Source of the DNA: Entamoeba invadens IP1
Taxonomy: Eukaryota > Evosea > Mastigamoebida > Endamoebidae
Length of the DNA: 64,000 nt
Direction: 5' to 3'
Assembly (NCBI RefSeq): GCF_000330505.1
Contig: NW_004191777.1
Location: forward strand, 158,401 to 222,400
Made by a program: the position numbers and the translations under genes. Shown one piece after another: positions 22,705-33,300 of the stretch; the stretch's first letter is position 1, and the number at the start of each line of letters is the position of its first letter. The notes under the pieces were generated by a model. It ran no database searches. It was not told the DNA's origin and saw only the letters and a list, made by a program, of their open reading frames with translations.

Positions 22705-23702
22705 ATTGCGATTTTATATAGTGTTTTTACCTTTTGGTTACGCATTCCATTCTAATGTAATTTGTTCTTTTCGCACTAAACAAAAGAAAGGGTCTGGTTA
22801 ATTTTTACTGAAGTTTTAAAAGAGGTTTAGCAGTTTGACAACAAACGATTGACGGACTCGTTTGTTTTTGCCCACAAATTCCGTTGGTCTGTTTTATTCG
22901 ATGTTGTTTGCAAAGAGCTGGTTTTATAAAGCCAAAAAGACACATCACCAAAACACCTTCCATTTTGCACGACAACAGCAATACACACCCTTATTTCTAT
23001 ATTCGGAACACTTTGATGGAACAGAAAAGCAATCTTTTTTCATAAAGTCCATTTCCCGAAACTAAATGTAAATTGTATGAAACCTAAAAGTGGATAGTCT
23101 GCTCATAATTATTTTAACCAACTCTCATAAATTCCAATACAAATCTAAATTAAAAATCAAACAATGCACGTATTTACAAAGCTTACCAATATACATTTAA
23201 AACATGTTGTTTTATGACAACCCATTTCTCCACTGTTTCTTTTTTACAAATTTGCCCAACTTAATTCTATTACACATAATAATATAACAAAAAATTAATA
23301 ACAAATATGATATCTTTTCGGGTTGGGTTTTAAGTTGTTGAGCATCTTTTGAAAAAAAAAACTATTTTTTCATTTTTAACAGAAAATAATTGTTTTATTA
23401 TTTTACAATTATTTAAACAATAATAAAATCAAAAGACTATTTTCGGAGTAGTTTTTTAAAAAGAAAAAAACAAAAATATTTATTCAATTAAAAGATCAAA
23501 AAAAATTGTTAAAAACTTCATTGATTTTGAATACACTTTTTGTGTTTTTTTGATTCAAAGTCATTGATATATATTTCCATTGTCATTTCACTGGACATGT
23601 ATGAACTTCTTTCGATTCCGTTTATTGCTTTTAAAACAATTATGTAAACAATGTTGCAATGCAAGATATGCGCTCAGATACAACTCAAAAAGCACACAAT
23701 AA

Positions 23703-23942
23703 ATGCTGTTACAAAACACCAAAAATAAAAAGTCTTTTATTTATAATGAAATTGCATCAAAGCAAAACTACTCAAAAATCAAATCGTTACCAAAAGTGTG
23801 TAATACAATTTGTTATTTAAACAAATTTTTCAAACAAACAGAATTGAACAACCATTTATGTAAACATGATTTTAAAGTCAAAAAAAACATTTTATTATTA
23901 TTTATTTTGGTTTCGATTTTATTAATTATATACATGTTATAG
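23703..23942 (+). pseudogene. C2H2 zinc-finger-like ORF fragment, probable relic
   Basis: A 79-codon frame from an ATG. Residues about 37-62 fit a C2H2 finger (VCNTICYLNKFFKQTELNN followed by HLCKH, spacing C-x3-C-x13-H-x3-H). The tail is very hydrophobic (NILLLFILVSILLIIYML). Just upstream, near 23655-23690, another frame holds CKIC and KKH motifs, as if a longer zinc-finger gene had been cut by stops and shifts. The AT-rich codon use differs from the intact genes. This is most likely the remnant of a transposon or host zinc-finger gene, not a functional membrane protein. Confidence 0.3.
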
Positions 23943-24568
23943 TTTTAATTCTATTATTTTAATTATCGAAATAAATTAAAAAATGGGTTGTCTATTTATT
24001 TTTATTGTTTTTGTTTTTTTTCCTTAATTTGTTATTTTAATTCTAATTATTTTTGCAAAATTCAATTGTAAAAAATCTTAAATATTATAGTTTAATAACT
24101 AAAATAAATTGTGTTTAAAAAAAAGAAAAACAGGAAAATATATCTTTGTTTTCGAGTTCTGCTAAAAAACTGGTTAAACCAGTTTTTTGGATTGTTTTTT
24201 TTTCAATATAATAAAAAATACATAAAAAAACTAGTTTGAATTTTAAAATTAAAAAGTTATTTAGAAATAATATACTGAAAATATTTATAAAACTATACCA
24301 TATCAATTAGTTAATTAATATGAATAATAATAAATTTGTAATAAAATTTTAAAAAATACTGTTTTGTCGCAATACAAAATAAATAGATATTATAATAAAA
24401 GTTTGTTGTGAATAATTAATTTAATACTCAAATCATTACACAAAAAACCCAATTTTGTGTTTTAACACAAAACTCATTTTTACTAATTACAAAAAATAAT
24501 ATTTTAATTGTGATTATAGATTATAAACTATAAAAAAATAAAAAAATCCTTTTGAAAAAAAATAATTA

Positions 24569-24795
24569 AAGACCAACAGAAAATAGTCGTACAGCAAGAA
24601 AATTGTCGTACACTTGTGTTTTTAGTATCAAACAAACCAAAAAATCGGGTATATTTTTTCACATATAAAATTTGACTAAACAATCAGGAAAAAAATTGGG
24701 TTTTGAAAAAATAAAAACCCGACTTTATACAGAAAAAAACCTTAAAACAATGTGTACGACTATTTTCTGATGTACGACAGTTTTCTGGTGCTCTT
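24569..24795. mobile_element. MITE-like inverted-repeat element, TA-flanked
   Basis: The left arm (AGACCAACAGAAAATAGTCG, then TACAGCAAGAAAATTGTCG and TACAC) is matched in inverted orientation by the right arm, whose reverse complement begins AGAGCACCAGAAAACTGTCG and continues TACATCAGAAAATAGTCG. Each arm contains two copies of a GAAAA..GTCGTAC unit. About 130 bp of loop-forming DNA lies between, itself partly self-complementary (ATCGGGT against ACCCGAC). TA dinucleotides flank both ends (24567-24568, 24796-24797), as expected of Tc1/mariner-type insertions. There is no coding capacity. Confidence 0.6.
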
Positions 24796-25297
24796 TACAA
24801 TTACTTTTTTTTAATTTAATTAATGTAGAATTGAATAAATAATCGGAATTTTGTTATATTTGGTGATTGATACATGACAAATAAACAATTGGTTTAATCA
24901 CGAGTAAAGTTAGTGTTGGCTTGGAATTGAAAATCCATTCAAGCTGAAGAATTTAAATATTTACAATTAAGATCCAATTTTTAATGAAAATAAAAAACCT
25001 TTTTTTTAATTTATAATCGATTTTTTTTAAATTTTAATTCAAACAATTCTATTCGATTATTTCATTTCAAATTGTTGCGATAAAACAATATTAAAAAATT
25101 TATTTGATATTAAAAATATTTAGTTAAAACGCTTTTCACCACATTCATGTTATAACATAAGCAAATAGACATATAATTTTTTCATATAATAGTTGTATGT
25201 ACATTCAACTTTATTGAAATTGAATTCAAACAACACATTGTAAAAATGATATGTGAAATCAAGAAAGAACAACTCGAAAGAACAATTATAATAATAT

Positions 25298-26113
25298 TTA
25301 ACAACATCTTTCTTGTTGATGCTGTTGTGGTGTCAGTTTGATTATGTCTTCCTTCTTTTCAAAAACGTCTTTGAATCTATCAAGCATGTTCACACAAAGT
25401 ACCGTGACAGACTCTTTAATTCCGGTTCCCATTTTTGCGCTCGTCATGAGCCCTGTAACGTATTCTTCCGAACTCGCCTTTTGGTTGAGTTTCATCTTCT
25501 CTTTGACCAAATTCTCCTCGTCCAACAAATCGCTTTTATTCCCAACCAAAAGGACTGGAATATCAATTCCAGAGTATTGCACCTTTTCAGTTAAATCTCT
25601 TTTCCACTCAATTGTTCTTTCAAATGTTTCTTTGTTTGTTGTGTCATAAACTACAATTGCTCCATGGGCTCCATTGTACTATATTCTAAGACATCTCCAC
25701 ACTCTATTTTAATGGAAATAACAAACATAAGCCCGACTCAACGACTTCGATGTCTCTTGCCCTGCAACATCCCACAACGTCAATTCACATTTTTTGCCTT
25801 GTATTTCAAGTGTATATGGATAGAACTCGACACCAATCTACTCGTTAATCGCAACAAACAATGTATTCATTATATAAGCAAATGTCAGGTAAAAATATTG
25901 AAACCAAATTACTGAAAATTATTGAAGAAACACAAACTGTTCCTCTGTACCCCTCTACAAATGTTCCTTGGCACAATTGTCGTAAAATTGATGTCTTGCC
26001 AACAGCGGGCTGTCCAATGACCAGTACTTTTAGCCGCAGTGTTTCGTCCTGATCTTCCTGAAATTTAGTATGTTCACAGATTAAGTATTTGGCAATGTGG
26101 TGTAGCAAACCAT
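25298..26113 (-). CDS. Rab32-like small GTPase, four exons
   Basis: Proposed exons: 26113-26111 (the ATG alone), 26057-25938, 25837-25727 and 25678-25298. Introns 26058-26110 (GTTTGC...CAG), 25838-25937, 25679-25726 all fit phase and give 204 aa. G1 is GQPAVGKTS, G2 region YRGTIGVEF, G3 WDVAGQE, G4 NKSD, G5 TSAK. The C-terminus ERCC is a geranylgeranylation signal. Rab32-like marks are KVLVIG..AVGKTSI, the YR.TIGV switch I and the W-K-x-DL segment (EWKRDLTEKV). Rab32 relatives act in lysosome-related organelle and mitochondrial traffic. In G3 the usual Arg after QE is Thr (GQETSK). Without the ATG-only first exon no in-frame ATG precedes the G1 motif, which is why I infer it. Confidence 0.85.
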
Positions 26114-26420
26114 TGAATTTTCTTTTTGAGTTTCTTTTTTAACTGACTAAAACAATGAATTAAAATTTTAATTGGCAATGAAACTATACTTATAATTTGT
26201 ATTATTATAAATTTACCATCTAAATTCACCAAATCAGATCCAAATTGATGTTTTTTAACATGTGTTAAAAATAACGGCTAACTCGGGTTTGATATAAAAG
26301 TTCTCACCTTTTTCTTATGAAGTTCTATTACTTAAAATGATTTAGAACTTCATTATTTTAATTTCAAAAAAGTTTGTGGTGTTATACGATTTTTAGGCGA
26401 TAAAAAATGACTCACTTTCA

Positions 26421-29400
26421 GTGTTCTCACCTACCCTTGGCGAGTTGAATTTGATCAGTGTCGAGCTGAACACCGACATTGTCAGAATGTTTAAAGTGGA
26501 AATCCAGCGCACCATAGTCCAATGCGTTTCCCTGGAATTGGTTTCAAACCCACAAGAATTCCAAAGCAGAATTTGCACGCACGACCATTGTAAATGGATT
26601 ATGGAAGTGATTGGGTGTGGTCTTACGCTTCCCGTCGATGACCACAAAACTATTGCGCATTGTATTTCTATCTACGAGGAATGGTTTGTCAAATTGCAGT
26701 ACGTCCCACCCATTCTCGAAGAGACCCGAGCACATTACGACAGAGTTGCGATGACCCAATTGACCAATTTGTTGTACCAACGAAGTGGCAGTGCTGAAAG
26801 TTTGAATGGATATGCTGAATTGTGTCTTCGAGCCGTTTCCATTTTAAGAGCGATAGGGACAAGATATAAGCCTGGGAGTGACATGTCACGGCAATTGGTG
26901 TGCTGTTTGTTAGGGTGTATGCACGATGTTTGTGGTAAGCAACACGTCAACTCTCAGAGTTTTGTGATCAACTACATTGCAGACAAACTGATTCACGCCG
27001 TGTATGAGGTCTGGTTGAACTACGGAGAAGCTGATGAAGAGCTTTGGGCGGTTTTCCGAGAATGTCACCGGATCTGGGCGAAGACGAAAGAGGTAGCATT
27101 AGCGTGGGTCGATATCACTTTAAAGCTCCAAAAAGCGTTTTTGACTGCTGTGGAAAACAAGCAGCAAGCCGTCGACTTGGTCATTTCAACTGAGAAAGTC
27201 CAAATTAATATCAACTTCAAGTTACCATATTTCTTGAAGACATGGCTGAGGTTCATCCATTTATGTGGCTCTCCTGCACAATTACAAGACGCAGCTGTTG
27301 TGTTGGTTATAACTGATGGCATTTCACTGTTTGTGAAGAACATGATCGAGTCGAACAAAGACGGCAGATATGCGTCTGCTGCCGACGGTAATGCCATCAT
27401 CAAGTTATTTGGCGAGCCACTTGCACAGGTGGTTTTGTGCCTTGATCACATCCGGTACGAACTTGCAGTGAATGTTGCAGTGACGACAATTGGGACTGTT
27501 TTCAGAGTCACAAATTTCAGAACAACTTTTAGAGCAGAAAATCTCTCGGTGTTGTACCAAATCATGTCGTCCGCCATTTTGTCGCCAAACGGAAAGATCA
27601 TCTTCTCTGCTATTAAAATCATGACACAACTCATTTTGTTGTCGTTCCCATCACAAGAAGTTATGTACCCATCCATTCTTAAGGCTGCCAGTCGAATTGG
27701 TAATATGGTGGATCCGGGAAGCAAAGACACTCGTACGTGCTGCATCGAGTTACTTGGACTCATCCACTTATCGTTCTCCAAACAACGTAATGAACTCTCT
27801 TGCCACGAGTTACTGACAGACAACGTATTTGCATTCTCCAATTTCTCAAAGACATTCTTCTCCATCTGTGAAGTCTTCTTGCAGACGGAAACAAACCCAC
27901 TCAACTTGAGAGACTTGTTTGTGTTGCTTTCAAGGTATTTCAATGATGTTGTACCAAGAGAAGGTGCTGGTGTTGTGGAGCAATTTGTTCCGATCTTACA
28001 GAAGTCCATCCAACAATTTGTTGGTGTGTTAGTCGAAAAACGCCTTCACGAGAGTTTCACGGAGATGATGCGTGTGTTGAAGTCTGTTTTGGTAGAAATT
28101 GGGGAGTATAACATTCTCATTGAGTTACTGATGATCCTCCACGGCTTCATAGAAACATATTACAAATCGAGTCCAATCATTGACGACTTCTTGCAAGTGT
28201 ATTCCATCTATTTTGGCGCTTGCTACGCTCACATTTCACAAGACATATTGATGAAGGTGATCGGATTGTGTGGGCAGATTTGCGCTTGGTTCAATGACGC
28301 TTCCAAAAGAAGCGCGCTTGAAAATTACACATTTGCGCAGTCCCTCTTGTCATCAATTGATGTCGATGTGATTGATCACTTCGAAGAGATGAACGAGGCT
28401 ATCATAATGAACGCATACAACGCTCATCAAATAACGTCATTTGATGAATACATGAAAATCTTTGTCTTTAAGGATCAGGCAGTCATCACCGTCGCCGAAC
28501 TCCCATGGGATATCGGACAAGCTGTTGTTATCGTGAGAACAAAATACGGCAAAGTGTCACGTAAGGTATTTTTGACACATGACAACACCAAGAAAGTGGC
28601 CATTGCACCCGCTTTGAAATGCAATGGCGATGACATTGAAGACGAAGAAGGACAGGGTGTCACTTGGCTTGAGGAATTTAACACTGTGTCTCTCCACGAC
28701 ATCGCCTATGCAGAAAAGTCCACTACTTTTGTCCCGACAATCCAAAAGAATGAAGGAGTCTTGACCGCCAAAATGGTCCAAGATGCTAAGTTTGCATGCA
28801 AAGCTGTTATTTCAAAAACATTACTTGGTGCGCTTGGATTACTTGATTTGTCTGGAGAGAGGCTTCACCCACTTAGCTTGAGCGACGACTTGATCACGTC
28901 ACTTTTGGAACTTGATGTCCTCCCAACACGCAATTTGATTGGTGTCACAATCATATATGGCCCAGACTCATCATCACCAAGCCCAATATACAACTCCGTC
29001 ATTCGTGGCTTGGGACATGTTGTTGACCCAACCGTTCATAAAGGGTTCAGTGGATTGTATGCAGAAACGGACCAGAAGTTTGTCTATTATTCCAATGAAG
29101 AAGCGGAAATGGTGTTCCACATTAATACCCTTGGTGGGATGAATGAGGAAGAAGCAGTTGATGCCGATAACATTGTGGTCTTTTGGAACTCAAGTCCTTA
29201 TGACACTGAAATTGAAAGCATTGAAGGAAAGTTCACTATCATTGTATTGCCAACACAATCCGATGTTTTGAGAGTCTTGACAAACTCACCATGTGGAGTA
29301 TTCATTAAGGAACAATTGGTCTCTCCGTCTGCTCTCCCTGGACTGATTAGACACGCTGCGCTTAACTACTCAAGACCAGTTTACTTGGCCCCAACAACTA

Positions 29401-29726
29401 ATCCAATTAACAAAAGAAGTGAATACATCAGATCTCTTAATCTCTTCGTCGATGTACAAAACCCAAGAGCGGAAGTCCACTCGATGTTATGTTCGGAAGT
29501 CATGACAACGGTGACTTCATCTAACTTGCAGTTCTGCCTTGAAATAGTCAAGCCAGAAAAGAAAGAGAAGAAAGGTGACTTTTTGGCGAGAAAAGTTGTC
29601 CCTAAAGTGCAAAAGGTGCCAATTAATGAGGTGGATGCAAAGAAGAAGAGCAAAGGGTTCAAATTCAGTTTCTTCTCTAAGAAGAAAAAAGACGACAAAA
29701 CGCCAAGAGGGGACAAACCAGAGTAA
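26421..29726 (+). CDS. RalGAP/tuberin-like Rap-GAP domain protein
   Basis: About 1,100 residues. The N-terminal 800 are helical-repeat-like, as in RalGAP-alpha and tuberin. A Rap/Ran-GAP domain lies at about 870-1030: NLIGVTIIYGPDSSS, GLGHVVDPTVHKGFSGLY, EAEMVFHINTLGGM, and DADNIVVFW where active GAPs have IGND. The catalytic Asn thumb therefore seems shifted or lost. The last 50 residues are Lys-rich (KKKSKGFKFSFFSKKKKDD), perhaps membrane-binding. The 5' end is unclear: coding-like sequence opens right after a TTTTTAG at about 26390-26396, position 26421 is GTG, the first in-frame ATG is at 26487, and an ATG at 26407 is out of frame by one base. An upstream exon or a one-base indel is possible. 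Divergent from the Rab32-like gene. Confidence 0.75.
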   Translation: MFSPTLGELNLISVELNTDIVRMFKVEIQRTIVQCVSLELVSNPQEFQSRICTHDHCKWIMEVIGCGLTLPVDDHKTIAHCISIYEEWFVKLQYVPPILEETRAHYDRVAMTQLTNLLYQRSGSAESLNGYAELCLRAVSILRAIGTRYKPGSDMSRQLVCCLLGCMHDVCGKQHVNSQSFVINYIADKLIHAVYEVWLNYGEADEELWAVFRECHRIWAKTKEVALAWVDITLKLQKAFLTAVENKQQAVDLVISTEKVQININFKLPYFLKTWLRFIHLCGSPAQLQDAAVVLVITDGISLFVKNMIESNKDGRYASAADGNAIIKLFGEPLAQVVLCLDHIRYELAVNVAVTTIGTVFRVTNFRTTFRAENLSVLYQIMSSAILSPNGKIIFSAIKIMTQLILLSFPSQEVMYPSILKAASRIGNMVDPGSKDTRTCCIELLGLIHLSFSKQRNELSCHELLTDNVFAFSNFSKTFFSICEVFLQTETNPLNLRDLFVLLSRYFNDVVPREGAGVVEQFVPILQKSIQQFVGVLVEKRLHESFTEMMRVLKSVLVEIGEYNILIELLMILHGFIETYYKSSPIIDDFLQVYSIYFGACYAHISQDILMKVIGLCGQICAWFNDASKRSALENYTFAQSLLSSIDVDVIDHFEEMNEAIIMNAYNAHQITSFDEYMKIFVFKDQAVITVAELPWDIGQAVVIVRTKYGKVSRKVFLTHDNTKKVAIAPALKCNGDDIEDEEGQGVTWLEEFNTVSLHDIAYAEKSTTFVPTIQKNEGVLTAKMVQDAKFACKAVISKTLLGALGLLDLSGERLHPLSLSDDLITSLLELDVLPTRNLIGVTIIYGPDSSSPSPIYNSVIRGLGHVVDPTVHKGFSGLYAETDQKFVYYSNEEAEMVFHINTLGGMNEEEAVDADNIVVFWNSSPYDTEIESIEGKFTIIVLPTQSDVLRVLTNSPCGVFIKEQLVSPSALPGLIRHAALNYSRPVYLAPTTNPINKRSEYIRSLNLFVDVQNPRAEVHSMLCSEVMTTVTSSNLQFCLEIVKPEKKEKKGDFLARKVVPKVQKVPINEVDAKKKSKGFKFSFFSKKKKDDKTPRGDKPE

Positions 29727-29898
29727 ACATTAAGTAATTTCTTACTTATTCTTATTATTTGAGTAAATATATTAAAATATTATAAAATATAATATAATAA
29801 AATATTATTCAACATATTAACCATAATATAATTAAATATAATTATTTAATATATTATATTACATTGAATTGAATAAAAAACTTTAAAAAGCAGAAGAT

Positions 29899-30264
29899 AT
29901 GAACGAAGTCGGGGAGATGGATAAAGAAATATCACTACCTTTAAATCACATAGTCGATTGGACCAAATTTTACAAAGTGAATTCTGTTGACCAGTTTAGT
30001 AATATTGACAAGGGTGAAAAGTCTGTGCTCATGTTTTCATTTCAGACCGAAGTAGTACCAGACATTTACGCGATTGAAAAATTGATAACTGTCGCTACTG
30101 CTAACCACGTGAGACTCTTTCTAGTTTGCGAGAGTTGCGATATGGTCGAGAGATATCGTGTAGAGACTCTTCCAACAGTCATTATATTCCACCTCAGAAA
30201 AGAGGTCTTCCGATTTACATTCGCCTCAATACAAAATGTTATAAAAGGACTTACTTATATATAA
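29899..30264 (+). CDS. Thioredoxin-fold protein lacking redox cysteines
   Basis: 121 residues. The order of elements suggests a thioredoxin fold: SVLMFSFQTEVVPDIYAIEKL takes the place of the 'V.F.A.WCGPC....P' strand and helix, and CDMVERYRVETLPTVIIFH matches 'Y.V...PT...F', including the cis-Pro. The CxxC active site is absent (QTEVVPD at that position), so it should not be a reductase. Such proteins often serve as chaperones or adaptors, as in the phosducin and TXNL groups. There is no signal peptide. It sits just downstream of the RalGAP-like gene on the same strand, 172 bp away and tail-to-tail with the TMK gene. Confidence 0.5.
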   Translation: MNEVGEMDKEISLPLNHIVDWTKFYKVNSVDQFSNIDKGEKSVLMFSFQTEVVPDIYAIEKLITVATANHVRLFLVCESCDMVERYRVETLPTVIIFHLRKEVFRFTFASIQNVIKGLTYI

Positions 30265-30306
30265 TTTAGTGATGACTTCCGCTCCTTATTTACTCGTGTG
30301 TGCTTC

Positions 30307-33300
30307 TTAATACAGCAAAGTGTATATCTCTGATGTGATAATTTCGATTGGGTATCTGTCTTGTGGATTATCCATCCAACAATTCTCTATAAGATTCATG
30401 ACGTCACAATTCTCATTCTCTTCAAAAGGAGGCCGCTTCCCATTTACAACAGCGTGAGCTATGTTCCAAGCGTATGGGTATTTCTCTTTTGAGTAAGCAA
30501 GATGCCCGTAGTAACACTCATATATTGTTATACCAAAGGAATAGACGTCCGCCATTTTCTCGTATCTCCTCTGAAGTAAAATCTCTGGTGGCATATATGC
30601 TGGAGTTCCTATTCCTCGAGTGAATGTGATGTTAGTGATCAAACTATTCACATTCCGCGATGACCCAAAATCAGTCAATTTTGCATTCACAAGAATGTCT
30701 CTTTCTAATGAAAAGACGAGGATGTTGTCTGGTTTAACATCGCGATGTAATATGTCATTGGAGTGGAGGTATTCAATACCTTTAGCAGCATCATACAACA
30801 GTTTAAACCGCATTTTCATGTCAATTGGAACCTTTTTCCTTATTAAATCACCAAGCGAGCCGTATTGTGCGAATTCTGTGACAACACAAATCTTGTTTGT
30901 GACTATGACACTCCCAAAGTAGTGGACAATGTTCTCAGAACAAAATTTGTCGAACATGGAGATCTCTTTTTTAAACTCCTCTAATGCATCAATGAACCCA
31001 ACGTCTTTCATGTTCTTGATAGCTACTACGTTTCCTTTGAACAACCCTTTATACACTATGCCAAAAGAACCTTCGCCGATTTTCTTTTCATAGGTGAGGT
31101 CGTTTGGATCAAGATGTGATGTTGCCTCTGTCTCAAAACATATTTTAATTGGTGCGGTGATGGTCGTTCCCTTTTGTAAATGCATTGCAACGACTTCTAA
31201 GATATCAGTTACTTTTGTTGAGTAGAGGGGTTTGACTGTTATTTCAAACTCACAAGCAAATCCACTCTTGAGGGATATAATTTTGGGAGTGACTTCAGTC
31301 GCATATCCGGGCTGGTTTTGTTTTGTTGTGAGCTGTACTTTTAATCGACTCTTACCAATGTTCCCAATACAAAGAAGTTCTCGAGATATTTCGTCGACGG
31401 GAAGCAACCCTTCAAAGAAAACTGTTCTCTTGTTGCACACAATATCGTCTCCAATGTTAAAAAATGTGATTTGTGATGTTGCCATTTTGAACACAGTGAT
31501 ACTCTCATTGCGTTTAGTTTCCTCTTTTTTAATTCGAGAGAAGTGAATAAACGTAACAACCCCTATAATCACTAAACATATTATAAAGAGTATCAATAAA
31601 ACAATACTAACAGTCACCAAGATGGTTGTTGTCTTGGGTGCAACTTTACATCCGTTTTTATCCAAGTTGACATTGTACCCGCTCTCGCACTTAACACACA
31701 TTGAGTGACCCGACTTGACACAGTGGGGAATATCCAAATAATAAACACACCGATTTGAAACTAACACAAAATTGTCTTGACAAGTTTCACAATCAATTTG
31801 ATTTGCACAAGTTTGACAATTGAGTGTACATTGTGTACAAAGTCCATTATCTATATAATAACCATTTTCACATTTTGTACACCCAGTTTCTGTTTTATTG
31901 ACACAATATAAAAGATTGTCGTACGACTCACAACTTTCGCGTGGAGACAAGTGGAAGTATTTTTCGTTGCAAGTAATACACGATCCCCTTTCAACACACG
32001 TTTTACAAAATGGCATACACAACTCACAATTTTTGCCATCACTCGCCTTGAAAAATCCATTGCGACACCACAAACACCCTCGCAAATTTGGCATCAGTTC
32101 TTCGCACCGAACAATCATTTCGTTCAAATCGTGACACATCCCATATTCCAAAAATCTAAATGGGCCGCATTTTGTACAATAAGTCGAATTGTAACATGAA
32201 ATACATCCATTTGTACATGGGACACACACTCCTTTTTTGATATAATAACCACTTTGACATCTTATACATCCATTCGATGATCTTTCGAAACAATTTTGAT
32301 TATAATTGGATGGGTAGATAGGAACAGTTTTCATCATTGGAACACACTTCCCGTTTTCCAGGTAATAACGAGAACCACAATTTAAACAACTGTTACGTGT
32401 AATGTTCATGTGTTTACAATAGGGGTCTTGTAATATAGATGACATATTTGCACACCCAAACTCTTTAAGAACAAAGCCCGGCTTACACATTTGGCACTGG
32501 TTATATCTGACTTTGAGACAATTCAATTTATCCTTTGGAACACATTCATTGTTAAAGACAATCCCATTCTCACAATAAATACATTTGTCTACGTTTTCGA
32601 TTGTGCATTGGGTATTTTTGATGCATCTCCCGAATGATAAATGATAATTTGTGTCACAATTTGAGCAATAATTGCCATCCACCTTTACACACGCCTTTTC
32701 TTCAATACATAAATTGGAAGAAGCACACAAATATTGTCCATTGTCACAAGTGAGATCATACAAAGAATTGTTTACTTCAACACATTTTTTATTCCCTCCA
32801 CATGCATTACATAATTTACCATAAAAACCACTTTGACACTGAAAACATGAACCATCATGGAACAATGTACAATGGTCCGTTTTAGCCAAGCATTGCCCCT
32901 TGTACAAATAATAATTGTCTTCACACTTCAGACAAGTTGAGTTATCACCTTCTTTGCTTATTGAACAGTTATTTTTTGTGTTAACACAAGATCCATTAGT
33001 GCTCACTGTAAAAGAGTTACACACATCACACGATTTTTGGGAAAAAGTCAAACATTGATTATCTAAATTAAGACAAATACCTTTGACCAAATTTTTGTTT
33101 ATCTCACAAGCAAGACAGGTGTTATTGTTTTGTTCGACACACCACTTCAAATTATCTTTGCATTGATTTGTAATCAAATCAAAATGTAATTGATTTTTAC
33201 AAAATTCACAAGACCCATTAACCAACTGGTATGGAGAAAAACATTCCAGACACTTAATTGTTGAATTGTCTTTAACACATCTCTTACAAAAATCTTTCAA

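Larger units (their letters stand above)
22705..25297. other. AT-rich spacer with a zinc-finger relic and a MITE
   Basis: About 2.6 kb between the Myb gene and the Rab32-like gene. Apart from the C2H2-like frame at 23703-23942 and the inverted-repeat element at 24569-24795, both listed separately, I see only A/T tracts and short accidental frames. Confidence 0.45.

Noticed and set aside
22862..23065. 67-codon plus-strand frame
   Set aside because: No ATG start, no family resemblance, AT-driven composition.
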